Origin: Fasciolopsis buskii | Lineage: Eukaryota > Platyhelminthes > Trematoda > Plagiorchiida > Fasciolidae | DNA length: 64,000 nt | Reading direction: 5' to 3' | NCBI GenBank assembly: GCA_008360955.1 | Contig: LUCM01002370.1 | Location: 1-64,000 of the forward strand | The notes under the pieces: model-generated | Seen by the model: only the letters and a program-made list of their open reading frames with translations | Told to the model about the DNA's origin: nothing | Database searches by the model: none | Translations under genes and position numbers: made by a program | Shown here: piece after piece, positions 38,090 through 49,985 of the stretch | Numbering within the stretch: position 1 is the stretch's first letter | Layout of the letters: every line of letters starts with the position of its first letter

Positions 38090-38830
38090 GCGGAAAGTAC
38101 CCACCATAATTCCCCTCCACTAAAAGCCGCCAATGAAAGACCCACAGAACCATCATCCAAAAAGTCACGCTCACTTTGTCCAGGTCCATGGAGGGGATTG
38201 TCGTGTGCCAGCTATATAACGTCGAGACCAACAAAGCAACTGGTGACCAAGAGCGTGGATTTTTGAGTACAGATTCTGTACCTCAGGCCAGTTGGATTTC
38301 TTTGATCGGTTTAATCTAAAGGCCGGCACGAGAAGGGCAACTATGATATTCTTCTCTGACATGACCAAGGCGTTTCATCACTTGTTCCATGAACAACTGC
38401 TATTAGAAGTCGGGTGGTCCGGGCTCGTAGACCAGTTCTAATTTTGGTCAAAATTTTATCCCTCTAACGGCTCTCATTGTGTCATTACTAACGGAACCGT
38501 ATCCCAACCCATGAAAATCACCAGCTGTGTGATACAACGTGGTGTCCTTGGCCCGTTACTTTTCCCGGGATAGGTAAATAGCTTCTTTGGAGCGGCGCGC
38601 CACTGCACACCTTTCCTATTTGCTGAGAAAAAACCAAATAGTCTATTCTTTCGAGCCATATTCGTCGCCCCAAACCATAGCCAACATCATGGAGAATTCA
38701 AACTCATTAGATGATTAGTTTAGGCAATGGGTAATGCAGTTCTCCGCAACGGAAAGCGCTGTCTTGGTCTTTGTCATAATACCACGCGTAGGCTGCTTAG
38801 TAACAGTTTCTCGGTGCTGGCCAGCCGGTG
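38090..38830 (+). mobile_element. decayed LINE reverse transcriptase fragment
   Basis: Plus-strand RT landmarks in order: KPPMKDPQNHHPKSH (about 38125-38170, equivalent of NYRPISLT), a segment ending in ERGFLSTDS (about 38250-38278), motif A as FFSDMTKAFHHLFHEQLLL (about 38350-38406), SHCVITNGTVSQPMK (about 38474-38516), motif B to linker as SCVIQRGVLGPLLF (about 38523-38565) and a post-motif-C piece with FRQW.MQFS (about 38720-38745). Motif C (FADD) is not recognisable. There are stops and at least two frame changes. The motif A and B wording resembles jockey/CR1-like LINEs of flatworms. Confidence 0.78.
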
Positions 38831-41800
38831 TGCAAAATAGCTAGGCTTGCAATGCTTCTACTCATTCAACTTCCACGAGCGGATGAGTTGGCAAAATATC
38901 ATCGCAAACTGGACGAACGGCCTCATTGCCGAAACATTTAGCCATCCAAGCTGCGAGCTAGTGCTGCGCAAATCACAAAAGAGACCACAGTATGAGTTCA
39001 GTTGAATAATATTCTCCGACACGCTTAGAGCCGATCCTGTTGCAATAGAAGAAGCGCAAGTGGCACTCAAAAGCAAACTTCTTAGTCGCACATCAGATCT
39101 CGATTATAGGGAAGGAGGCAAGCTGCCTCACCTGACCTTTGGCTACAACACATCAAGCGGAAGCTCAATTTCGTTTCCAAACTCTTAGGGTCTCAAACAC
39201 ATGACTATAAACCCTATCGCACTCTCTAACGAGTCATCTCGCTCCCTAACGAGTCATTTCGCTCTCCTAGAAATCGACTCTCACCTGCTGTAATACCAGT
39301 TATTAAAGCCTTTCGGGTCAAAATGTTCAAAATTGTTTACGTAAACTTATGAGGTATGTTTTCAGACTCTGTGCGGCCTTGATAGAATCTAACACAATTC
39401 AAGTCTGCCCATGTTTGTATAGTATATTTTATGACTTTGACGTTTATGGTGTGTTGTTTGAGTGCAATGTTAACAGTTTTCGAACTCTGTCTTATTCCGA
39501 ATTCCCTTGAATTTTCTGTGGTTTGGGGAACGGATTTCGACAAACTTTTTCGTACTAGCGCCTAGATTTCATTGGGGTTTTCATTTCGCAAGTTTTGCCC
39601 GAACGACCCAATTTTATGGGGACATCCTACCGCAAGCTTTTAAAAAGTAAACCGGAGATTGGTTTGTTATGTTTGTGGCTGAGCGGTCTGTTACATGCGT
39701 TGTTTATAGGGTTCACTTCCTGTATTATTCTGCACGTGGTTGTCATTTTCCTCCTGGAGTAGCTCTAGTGCTGCTTTAATGGATTATTCGGAGTGAACTG
39801 CGAACCATTCACTGGGAGCGGAGATGCGAGCGAGGCCGGATAATTTTGAGTCATCTGTCAGGCATGGTTGAAAATGTTGATGATGAGTGTATGCACACTT
39901 GTACAGTGATTTCTATCAAGGTTTTCTGTCTAGTAGATCCCTTGTTAGTCCAAGATTTTTTAAATGTTCATGAAGAATCTATTGAAACCGCTAGTATACC
40001 TTCTGTATTTGGCCAACAGGAAGTGTATGAACCAACTTGTGGCAAACTTATCGCAAAATCTATAGTCCGGAATCACAAAGTACATATTTAATATCCGCCG
40101 GAGATTATTGTTGCTTCTAATTTAACAAAACTTCATCGATCTAAGGTAAAACCCCCTGGTGTTTCTCTGATAACATTATTTACAGTACCATTAAACATGT
40201 GAAATGAAGTATCGTCAAGGGGTGTTGGTGAAATGAACTTTCGTCTGCTCCACACAATGGTAGCAGGTGGTTTGTTTTTGCAAGAGTTTATGTGCACAGT
40301 GGCCCAGGTGTCTGTCATTGGTCATAGCTCGTAAGGATACAACCTTCGTGCAGCTTTCATCGGCTAATGTGAGGACCACATTGGAAGAATTCAGGGGGTT
40401 TCGCCTGAATACTCAGTGCATCCACGAACAGTTTCGAGGGGGCCTCGTCGAACATCTAAACCTAAGCTTCAAGGTGAAGTGTGTACACAATTAAGACTCC
40501 ATAATTGTATACGATATGTATTGAAAGTGTGCACCACTGTGCCAGACTCCTGCTTGAGGATCCTGCTGTTTATTGATGACGTGTTAATACTCCCTGGACC
40601 TTTCGAATAATAGTGCCATTTTCTTGGTCAAATTTTGGAAAATATCTGATGTACTTTTCGTAGGTGTCCTCCATAGCCTGCACAGGCCCCAGGATGTCTT
40701 CGTTTTCCCTCGTGCTTTGGCCAGTTAATATAATGCTCTGCTTTCGGAAGGATACTTTCGTGAAGATAAAATGCGTTTTAAATTATGGTTTCCGACGGCC
40801 CAGCTGATGTTCCGGTTGCAGCTATGAAAAGCAGATAAATCAGAACGGTCGACTTTACGTTTCTTACTGAACCGATAGTGGGTTCACTTTGAAGATCATT
40901 TGAAAGAAAAGAAAGGACGAAGATTTTCGTGCAAGGCAACAGCAACATCACGTTGGAGCATCTGCGTTTGTCAGCGTTCCCGCCTACTTGATAACAGCTT
41001 ACCCTTGTGATTGCAAGGTGTGATTACTAGCAACATATGGTCTAACCGGCGCTACACCACTCCACGTCTTGAAATTCCATTGTCGCTGCTTTCAGTTTAC
41101 TAGTGTGCTATTGTGACATTATTATCGGAATTAGAAGTATTTTCCTAGATAGAAAACTTCCGCCAATTTCACTGAACATCAAATTTCGAATTAATCTCTA
41201 ATTAAACATTTTCCTGCGTTTCTGTCCAAGCTGATGCTCTCATATTTCCAGGTCTAACCTGACCGTAATTTAAGCGTTTTTATTCTACACAGCACGACTT
41301 CTGTCAGTCGGCTGGTTTGTTTCTGAGAGTAATTGTACACATAGGCCTGTCCGCTCAGTTTTCCATCCACGCATTTCAACAGCTCTCAATATCATTCTGC
41401 TCTTCAGATGTTTGTTGCAACTCAGACTGTTTCGGTTTATGCCCCAGTATTGGGTGCTCTATTGTACCCAGTTCTTTAAACAACCATTATCCGTGGTCAA
41501 TTACTATCGATCTACCAGCTTAACCTTCTGTACTATTGGTAGGCACACCATATACTATCCACCGCAGATGATCACATAGCCTGGGGATATTCACAAGTTA
41601 GCTAGCATATATAGAACCCATTAGAATTTCCCTTCTAGGAAATGCGTCAAACGGATTACATGGAATATTCCGTTGTTGCTATATGGGTAACAACTATAGG
41701 TAGTAACACTTTAAACCTCTACCTAAATGTTAACCTCAAACTCTAAATTTCTAATCAAAAGAAGAGAGGCTTGCGGTGTAGATCGGCGAGTCAGATGTGC

Positions 41801-44800
41801 CGATGATAATAATCACACAACTAAAACAAATCCCTCAAAAGCTGCAGGATAAGCATACCGTTGAGTGTAACCCGACAGTCGCCCATGTGAACGTAGGGTA
41901 CAGCGTTGAGGCTGTGAAGGAAATTGGCCGTCTTTAGCATTGAGCTTGACTCCCACCAGCCCAGATCCGAAGCTGCAAGAAGTGAGACCCCTACAGTCCG
42001 CGTTTAACTTGTATGCCACTGGATCCTACGCCGTAGAATTAGTGAGGTATTAGCGTACTGGGTTCTCCACATATATACACGGTCCCGACCGTCTGAGTTT
42101 TCACCCCACTTCTACTACCTTCCTTATGCATACCATGCGCGTATGCTGACGTCCTCTAAAACAGCGGTCATATCATCGCATTCGAAACAATTAACATTAT
42201 CTTCGCCACTTTTTCCTCCACATGTACACACTTAATGTCACACATCTAAAATTGAAAAATGCCAATGTTCTGTCAGCGCTGCTTGTTCTAAACCAGCTGA
42301 CCCAAATCCTTCGATTTAGTCCCTAATCCAATTTGTTAACGGAAAACCATACAAACGACAGCCCAATTCAACCGTTTCCAACTTCTTTTAATTGGCTGAT
42401 AACGAAACACTCTTTCCGCTTTCCATCCTCTGGATACTCTCCAGCCGACGGACTTATTTTCATCTTTTTAGTTTCACCCATCGCCGCAACCATTCGGATT
42501 TGTCTTGCCCTACTAACCTTTGTATTCTCCATGACCCAAATAAGGATATTGCCTCCTGACCCGATCGCAATCATCAGGTTATCTAAGGCCAAAGTTCCAA
42601 ACCATCCCCTATTTTTAATTAGCCTCTGCTCTCCATATCACTTCATCTGAGGGCGCAAAAGAACCTAATATAATAGTTTAATATGGACATTACCAAAGAT
42701 TGCCCATCTCTGGCCGCTGGATAAATGGAATATTTCGCACATTTTTAAAGGTGCATCTTCAATTGCAGCATCATTATATGTTCAACTCTCGGACGTGGAA
42801 ATACCACGGTTATGTCCCCCAGGGTTTTCCCATTCTTTTCCGTAATTTTCAGCCCTTTAACTTATCTATTTATATTCCCATACCACTCTTCATATCTCCT
42901 CAGCTGGGGCACTTACCAGACTGTCGTTTCCTTCGTTATTTAAAACTGCATATACGCACCTCGAGCAACAGCCCAGGGAGACCAAAAAATTTAATTTTCA
43001 GGCCCTACTGAAACAGAACGATGATATCAACCAGCAAGACTCACCAATGGCAACGTACTATAGGTTCTGTCGGAACTAGAGACCGCGTAATGTAATATCT
43101 AACGGCAGTGCCATGAGCATACAAATCACCCGTACGACACAGCTTGACGTAACTGCGACTAATACGCCAATCGTAGTAACGACGAACCTATACGAAAATA
43201 GCCACATGCAACCCTGCCGTTCAGTTATCGTCATTACGCAGGATATCTTTCCGATTCCCGTTTGGTTTATTAATTTCCCTGCGATTGTCTACAGTTTGAT
43301 CCCCATTAAAATGATCAAAAATGATCCAACCCAATTTCACATTACCATTTGACATTTTATGTAACGTATTGCGTATCATACTTCATTTTTCGCATAGCAT
43401 TTGGTGACAATTTCTCTTGCCGCATCTTCAAAAAACAGATCACTATTTTCCACATCAGTGTTCTGCCGAACTCCACACTTCCAAAAGGATTTTGCTTATT
43501 TCCTTGGTTGCCGAAGCCACCTTTAGCTTCCATTCCCATTTTGATGTTACTCGTCTACTGTCCCCTTCCATCCTCTCCTCCGGTCGTTTTAGCCAGGTTC
43601 GCCAATTTTTCATCCGTCAATCATGATTTATTGACTTTCTTCGTCGCAGATTACCTTCCGCGGACACTGCTAAACTTCGAGTAATTTGGCCACATCTTGA
43701 CGTCTTCCGCTGTCCTCCAACCGAATTTTGTTACTGCGAGACGTACTTTTGACGTATCTCAACACTGGGCAATGTGTGAAATATTACTTATTTTAACCCA
43801 CTGGTAACCATATGTAATCCTAATTGATCTTTCTTTTTGCTTCCATCGTTGGGCTATGCTCCTCGGTGGGTTCTATTATGCCGTTGAAAATCTTTATCAT
43901 GCAAACCAGCATGTCTCTCGAGATTTCCGAGAAATATACCATACCACTATGCATTCATATACAGAAATATCTGCATATGGGTATCCCGGATTTTGCCTCC
44001 ACTCCTGCACCGCTTATTCCGGAATATTGTTGCTTGTTGTTATCTCTTCTTCGGAGAGGGCTTCTTGTGGGACCTTTTGCTTCCTTCTAGGGTCAGACGT
44101 ATCCCAGTTCATTTCGCATTTGCATCTGATGTATGTACTGTAATTACCCTTTCATTTTCTGTTTTCTGCTTTCGTTCCCCCTAGCTAATTGATTACATAA
44201 ACACAATTTTCGGTATCAAAGATATTACGTTGGGCAGCGTAGTGTTTGTGGGGTCGGTAAAATATAATTTGCAATGATTTCCCTTTGATTCACATATATC
44301 AGTGCTAAAGAATACTGTGCGCTCCCTGTTCTTTATCTAGTGCCCTTCCAAGAGGGGTAACGAGGACAGAATGAATCTCAAACTCAGCCTCAATGTCTCT
44401 GCCATTAATGTTTGTCAGCCGACCAAGAAATAGATTATTTTTGACGCCTTATTTGACGAAATGCCGATCCCGGTACGATGCGAATGTAAATCTCAGTAAT
44501 AATGTTCAGGAAGGTTCCATCCCTGACAACAAAAGGTCAATCCATTCTTTAGCAGACACGTTATTTCCTGAACCGCATCATTGGGGTAAGCGTAGATGTC
44601 TGCCGTCTTGAACATTTCACAGTAGAGTCCAACAATGATCATACGCATACTCGGACTATGATTTCCCTCAAACGTCGCCCAGAGTTCTTGAGATGCCTAT
44701 CTGTCAACGTCATTCTGTTGGCATGCATTTTCACTGCTGTGGTTGAAGTATTTTAGATTCTCTTCTGCTACAAACAGCGCTGAATTGATTCCGCAAGACA

Positions 44801-45099
44801 ATTTTATATATTTCTCGCAGACATTTTTAATCGTAACTTTTTTCTCCCAAAAGAATTTGACGGTACTTCGACAGATCGGGTGCTGAGCTTAAGAATATTT
44901 CCACTATAGTGCGAATTAATCTGGACCGCAGTGCTGTAAACTTGACGGTAATTGCCTAGGTAGGGCCTTCTAAACTGCAGTGGCTTGAACCAGTTTTGCT
45001 GTCATCAGGCAGCGTGACCCTATTGGAATCACAATAATTTAGATTATCAGAATGCACATCAATAATTCGAACAAGTCACAAAGCCAGAAAAGGTTGCGT
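38831..45099. other. no gene recognised
   Basis: No domain is recognised. Between 39846 and 40610 several medium plus-strand frames follow each other (39846-40091, 40267-40494, 40416-40610) with possible splice sites, but the joined products look like nothing I know. 42000-44200 is strongly pyrimidine-rich on the plus strand. Confidence 0.4.
39223..39262. repeat. two-unit 20-bp tandem repeat
   Basis: CTAACGAGTCATCTCGCTCC is followed by CTAACGAGTCATTTCGCTCT, two units of 20 bp differing at two positions. Confidence 0.85.
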
Positions 45100-47075
45100 T
45101 AGTTTGTACTGTATTGTATCGTATTGCATAGAATTTTGTGTACAAAAATATGTCGTATTTCATTCAAAAACTGCGAGTTTAGCAAATAAATTAAGGGGAA
45201 AAAGCAATTAATAAATGAAATAATAAAAAGGTCACACTCATCGCATCGTAAAGTACTCATCCAGGAATAATCATATCGCATGAGGACAGACTACTGGGGA
45301 ATTCGCCTGAAACCCGGTCATGGTTTGTCAATTTTCGTGCTAAATATTTGACCATGGAAATCCTATAGATATTGATTCTGGAGGGTATGGAACAAAAATC
45401 GGATCGTGTCGGAATATGAGAGCGACACTTTGAAATATCAATGTGCAGAGGATGCGTGAGGCCAGAAAGATTTTTGTGAACAACTTTCTCAAATGCTGAT
45501 AAGCGTTGATCGCACAGATTAAGAGACAATCCAGTTAGTGGTATGAAGGACTCACGGCTAATAATTGATAACCCCCGGCAAAGAATTTTAGTCTTTTCTA
45601 AATAAACCTGGAAAAATAACAGGAGAATAGTAAAGAAGGACTGGACAAACACATTGTTATACACATCCGGGAGATGGTGCAATGTTCTACATTGTAGTGT
45701 CGAAGCTTCCTGATTTGAAATGTCAACCGTTTGAGACTTTACACAGGTGGAACTGTGAGTAGTTCACATCAGATTCTTTTGATAGTAACCCCTAGATATT
45801 TCACAGAATCAGCCAGGGTAAGTGGTTTTGAGTTGGTGGAAGAAGTTTCCGATGGGTAGGCCGAACGAGGGGGAGGGAACAGACATTCAAATCATTTAGA
45901 TTTGTTGAGATTTAAACCAGCTCGTGCAGAGAAATCGTAAACGGAAATTAGGTTGTTAGAAAAACTTTGAAAACCATCGTTGTTCAAAATGACTTGAGAG
46001 AGGGCAGAATCACCAGCATACTTAAACAGATGACAAGGGGAGCTAGTAGATAAGTCACCGTAGAGAAATGTTGAAAGAACAGCACCCCGAAGCACTACTG
46101 AGTTGCTGATCAACGGTTTCGAAAATTTGCCGTCCATTCGTGTGCACCAGGTTCGGTTAGTAAAGTAATCAGACAGCCATGCTAATAAAGAACTGGGACA
46201 ACCAAATGTTTGCAGTTTGTGGAGTAGAAGAGACCGTGGGACAGAATCAAATGCCGACGAATAGTCTAGAAAGACGCAACGCACAGATTTCATCAACGCA
46301 TTTAAGGGCTTGCAAATGTAGTGATTGAGGGAGGCGACAGCGTCCAAAGTGGACTTGTTAGATTTATAGGTAAACTGAAAAGGGTCGCCAGGAGGATACG
46401 TAGAAGGACGCAGGCGCTTAAGTAGTGCACGCTCCATTAGTTTAAGACCAGAAGACGTTAAGACGACGGGGGCGAAAATGTTTTGCCAAAGCAGTAGAGC
46501 TGTTAGATTTAGGGATGGGAATAATAGTGACGGGTATCCAACAGTCAGAGACAGGAAAGGAGGTTAATGACGAGTTAGTTAGAGAATTTAATGCACCGAT
46601 CAGAGCCACAGCACCATGCTTTAAAAGAGGTGAGGACAGAATGTCAGGACCAAACGCTGTGGTAATTTTAGTGGCGCAGAGAAAGTCAAGCACCTCGTCT
46701 CTAGAAAAACTTGTAACTGTCTTATCATCACCTGGCCAAATATGACCGGGGTATAGTTGGAACGATGAATGAAAGCCTGATTGATACTGTCTACATCAGC
46801 AAGAGTTTTCGCATGCTTCTCCTTCTTCCCACACAATATTCGAATGCCTTGCCATAGGAATCTATTGTTATTACCACTCAAAAGTTGGCTGGCGAACGTC
46901 ATGTCGATGCGTCGTATTTCAGCTTTTATTAGGTTGGAAATGTACCGCACACTTCAGTTATTACGAGAAGTGTTCCTTACATCGTCTTAGAGATTTCAGT
47001 TTCTGGGTGGAGATACGGCCGTTTGAGACGAATAGTGTTTCTGAGGGGCACCCCTTTCACTGGAGTTACGTAAGG
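45100..47075 (-). mobile_element. CR1/jockey-like LINE remnant, RT through 3' tail
   Basis: This is the best preserved LINE here. On the minus strand a pre-RT part (46950-46740, RFLWQGIRILCGKKEKH) is followed, after a frame change near 46725, by GPDILSSPLLKHGA and WIPVTIIPIPKSN. Another change at a C-run near 46468-46472 leads into the main open frame 46437-45892. That frame holds FQFTYKSNKSTLDAV, motif A VFLDYSSAFDSVPRSLL, motif B region SNSVVLRGAVLSTFLY, motif C as FKYAGDSALSQ (YAGD where YADD is expected, so one catalytic Asp is lost) and GLNLNKSK. After a TGA the same frame continues to VKYLGVTI (about 45800), and a shift near 45680 leads into the C-terminal segment 45682-45257 (THPLHIDISKCRSHIPTRSD). 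The 3' end is marked by short CAATA/GATAC-like tandem bases near 45105-45135. Confidence 0.85.
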
Positions 47076-48489
47076 GGGCATTTCTAACCATAATGACAAT
47101 GTTATCACTCGCTACCTTATATCTGCCGATGTGATACGAATGAAAACAATTGCATAAATGATATTGAGCGATGCACCTTCTTGAAGTTCCAAAGTGGACA
47201 AAGATCCGTTATCATGCTAACCGCCAACGCTGAGGCAATATAGTTAATGCATCTCAGCAGCTCACCATCGGAGCTGGTGACTATATTTTCGGCATTCGGA
47301 GGAGCGACAGTAGCCGATATTTCCTTCTTAAACCATCCATATGGTTGTCTTGGAAAAGCCACAAATTCTCGGACGCAAGGCAAAATGAAAATAAGCTAAA
47401 GACAGGAAAGAGCAGCTAGCACAATAATGGTAGTCATGAAAAAATTAGGGCAGAATTTAACTCCGTTAGTTGGTGTCGCTAATATGAGCTTCGTACAGCC
47501 TGCAATTTGACTGTAACAATATGCCTCTTAGAAGGCGGTTTCCCATCAAATAACCCGTACTTTCAACTCAGTTAGCCATTGTTCAGGTCTGATCTGCCGT
47601 TTCGTATCCATCTGTCTGCCTGCGTTATATACGTCAAACTACCCCACATTGTGATCAGTGCTTTTGTGTTAATCAGAGATCTAGGAAGAGGAATGCAAGC
47701 CATTAGAAATGCTGTCAACAAATCTGGTTATCAGGGATGAAAATCACATTCGAGTGTCCGCGAGTGGCAATGCTGAATGCGACCAAATTTCCGCGGTGGG
47801 CGTCAGTCTCATGAGTGAGGATCTGTTACGTCCTGTCTCAGCGTTTTGCTGGATAACAGGAACACAAAGGCAAGGTAAACATATAAAAACGGATAGACAC
47901 AAATGAGAGTGAAATTTACCAGTGAAATGTGATACTGCATTCCATCACGGGAGCACACCTGGCCCGTTGACCTTCAGGCCTAACGAAAGAATAGCCAGCC
48001 ACGAGCAACCTTCGGTTCATCAGAAACAAAGCTGGCGGTAAAAGTGCAAAACACCTCTTTCGGTGCAATTTACACATGAAATTGTGATTACCAAGAAATT
48101 AAAATTTAACCTGACTTTATATTGTTGACACTATTTGATGAATGAAAACAGTAACCAGAGCGAGGCATACTGCCGGATATCTCGTTTTAGCGGGGGAATA
48201 CTTGGAATCATTTGACGGCTTTCTGAATAGATCTAATATTTTAGACAAATAACGAGCCTTACTGGTAAAATTTGGGTCATTTTTTTGACAGTTCACTGGC
48301 GTCTATGGTTATGAGCTGCGGTTCGACGGATGCTGTCTCGTGTGTTTCTCTGTGTCACCCTACCAGCCATCGTCAATGCAGAACTACCCCAAAGCCTAAA
48401 TGAACCAAAACACTTACGGTTTCAGTGTGTACCTCCCTTACCTAAATGAGCTTTTTCCTTAGCATCTTCACGTCAATTTCTTTGAAACA
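47076..48489. other. no gene recognised
   Basis: Flanks the LINE at 45100-47075; its 5' part (endonuclease) would lie here if present, but I cannot identify it. Short open frames only. Confidence 0.4.
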
Positions 48490-48650
48490 TGGCCGGGTAA
48501 GATCAACCTATTTGGTGGGGGCACAATAGGCTGAAGGCTCGGCTGCGGCGATTCGCGAGTGCTGTTAGGTTGTCGGAACAACCCTCTTGCGTTCACCTCC
48601 CAAAATTGTTTTCAGGGAGAATCACGTCCCGCTTTGCAACTAGCATGGTC
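48490..48650 (+). repeat. anonymous repeat family 2, short diverged copy
   Basis: Shares with family 2 the ordered blocks GGCTCGGCTGCGGCG, TTAGGTTGTCGGA, TTGCGTTCACC and GTTTTCAGG, with indels. It covers only about 160 bp, matching roughly 29285-29420 of copy 2. Confidence 0.55.
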
Positions 48651-49224
48651 TTAAAATGTCTTCTTTGTGGGGTTCCCACGAACTTCAAGCTCCCAAGTTT
48701 TCACTTGTCCGCAGCTCAGCAGGTTGCACAAATGTCCTATGCGTCGGGCCATTTAATGAGCCAGGCGTCTCAATTATGCCTCCCATTTTCAAGTACTGTT
48801 CTGGTAGAAAGATATCTTAGATTTAAACCTCTTCTCTCCCACCTCTCTGTCGTTCGCTTTACTAGTCTTTGAACCTGCAACTAACGCGTCTTTTCCTTTT
48901 TTATGTATAGGGACCATGCCTGGAAGAAATACTCTGGGACCTAATTGCCGTTTAGTCAAAGGAGTGAACATACCTGGATTCCAGAAACATATGACAGGCC
49001 TTGTCCTACAAAGTCCTCGGTGGGCTGTTTACGGTCTTCTTACACCGCTTCACGCAATCAAAGTACGTAGTGGCCCTAAGTGCGAGGTCCATGTTAATTT
49101 AATTTGCCCTGCACGAAGCATTACCAGGTTTTCTTGCTGGTGCCAGTCAGTCCGAGGACTAAGTGATCAGTCTACTCTTGGCTTAGTTCACCGACCTGTC
49201 CCATCTGATAGTCCCGCCAGATAC
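48651..49224. other. no gene recognised
   Basis: May include the 3' part of the minus-strand LINE at 49225-49745, but no post-RT landmark is clear. A 100-codon plus frame (48570-48872) has no recognisable domain. Confidence 0.35.
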
Positions 49225-49745
49225 CTTCGCTAACTCCCCCATAAGCCCACTCCGTTACCACGCACCCCTTTCACATTGTCTGTAAAGATATAACACCGAG
49301 GTGTTGTCACTGAGGCCAAGTCATTTATGTACAGATGAAAAAACAAGAGTCTGGGAGATGGTCTTTGAGGAACACCGCTGATTGTATTTCTCTGTAGAGA
49401 ATTTTTATTACCCACTCTTACCCTTATCACTCACCCACTGGTGGAATTTCCAGTATATCCATAACATACCTGCCTCGCGCATATGCAGTCAATGTTCGAC
49501 AGGGTCGAAAGCCTTAATAGAATTAAGTAACCAGACTTTAATTACGCTCCCACTATCCAACACAGAATTTACGTCATCGAAGAAACAAAGCAGGTTTACG
49601 GAGCACTACCTGCTCTTCAGGAAATCGTGTTGGACCTTGCGTAACAGACCTCAGTCCGCCAAATGCCTGCATATATGCTTACTCTTAGATTCTCCAAACA
49701 TATACGCCTTACGCATGTCAACCCCACCCGTCGATAATTAGCAAC
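49225..49745 (-). mobile_element. decayed LINE reverse transcriptase fragment
   Basis: Minus-strand RT motifs in order: NYRRVGLTCVRRICLENL (about 49740-49687), QHDFLKSR then CSVNLLCFFDDVNSVLDSG (about 49640-49550), motif A as LNSIKAFDPVEH (about 49530-49495), motif B as ISGVPQRPSPRLLFFHLYIND (about 49385-49325) and motif C as CYIFTDNVKG (about 49295-49270). FTDN replaces FADD, losing the second catalytic Asp. Motif A also lacks its first Asp (LNSIKAFD for LDFSKAFD). One frame change near 49650, another between motifs A and B, and several stops are present. The wording is distinct from the other RT copies here. Confidence 0.8.
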
Positions 49746-49925
49746 CAGTGCTCTGTCTTCACCCCTGCACATAGCTACTGCTACTGCAACCTCGACTCAG
49801 CTGACATCCTCTCCTGTGCTACCATGGCCCGAAATAAGCTCTACATACTTTGGCCAGCGATGAATGTTAGTGCCTTTTTGATCTCTGTGTTTACAGTTGA
49901 TAACCGTATATCTGAGAAAAAGAAC

Positions 49926-49985
49926 GTGGCGAACAAGCTCGTTTCTAGTTGTTCGTATTCATGCTAATACATAAAACTAAATATG
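49926..49985 (+). mobile_element. solitary Penelope-like element arm sequence
   Basis: GGCGAACAAGCTCGTTT is followed by a diverged GTTCGTATTCATG and an A/T-rich segment. It matches the left arm of the inverted repeat at 60064-60109 and continues to resemble the A/T-rich bases inside that arm (60110-60135). No GIY-YIG or RT coding is seen next to it, so this is an isolated terminal fragment or an old copy reduced to its end. Confidence 0.6.

Noticed and set aside
42368..42650. Minus-strand frame with IAIGSGGNILIWV, like a WD40 repeat
   Set aside because: Only one repeat-like string with no second blade; the opposite strand is open as well because of base bias.
48789..48971. Minus-strand frame with MVPIHKKGKDA, like an RT pre-motif
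   Set aside because: It lies downstream of the RT motifs of the minus-strand LINE at 49225-49745, in the wrong order, and nothing RT-like follows.
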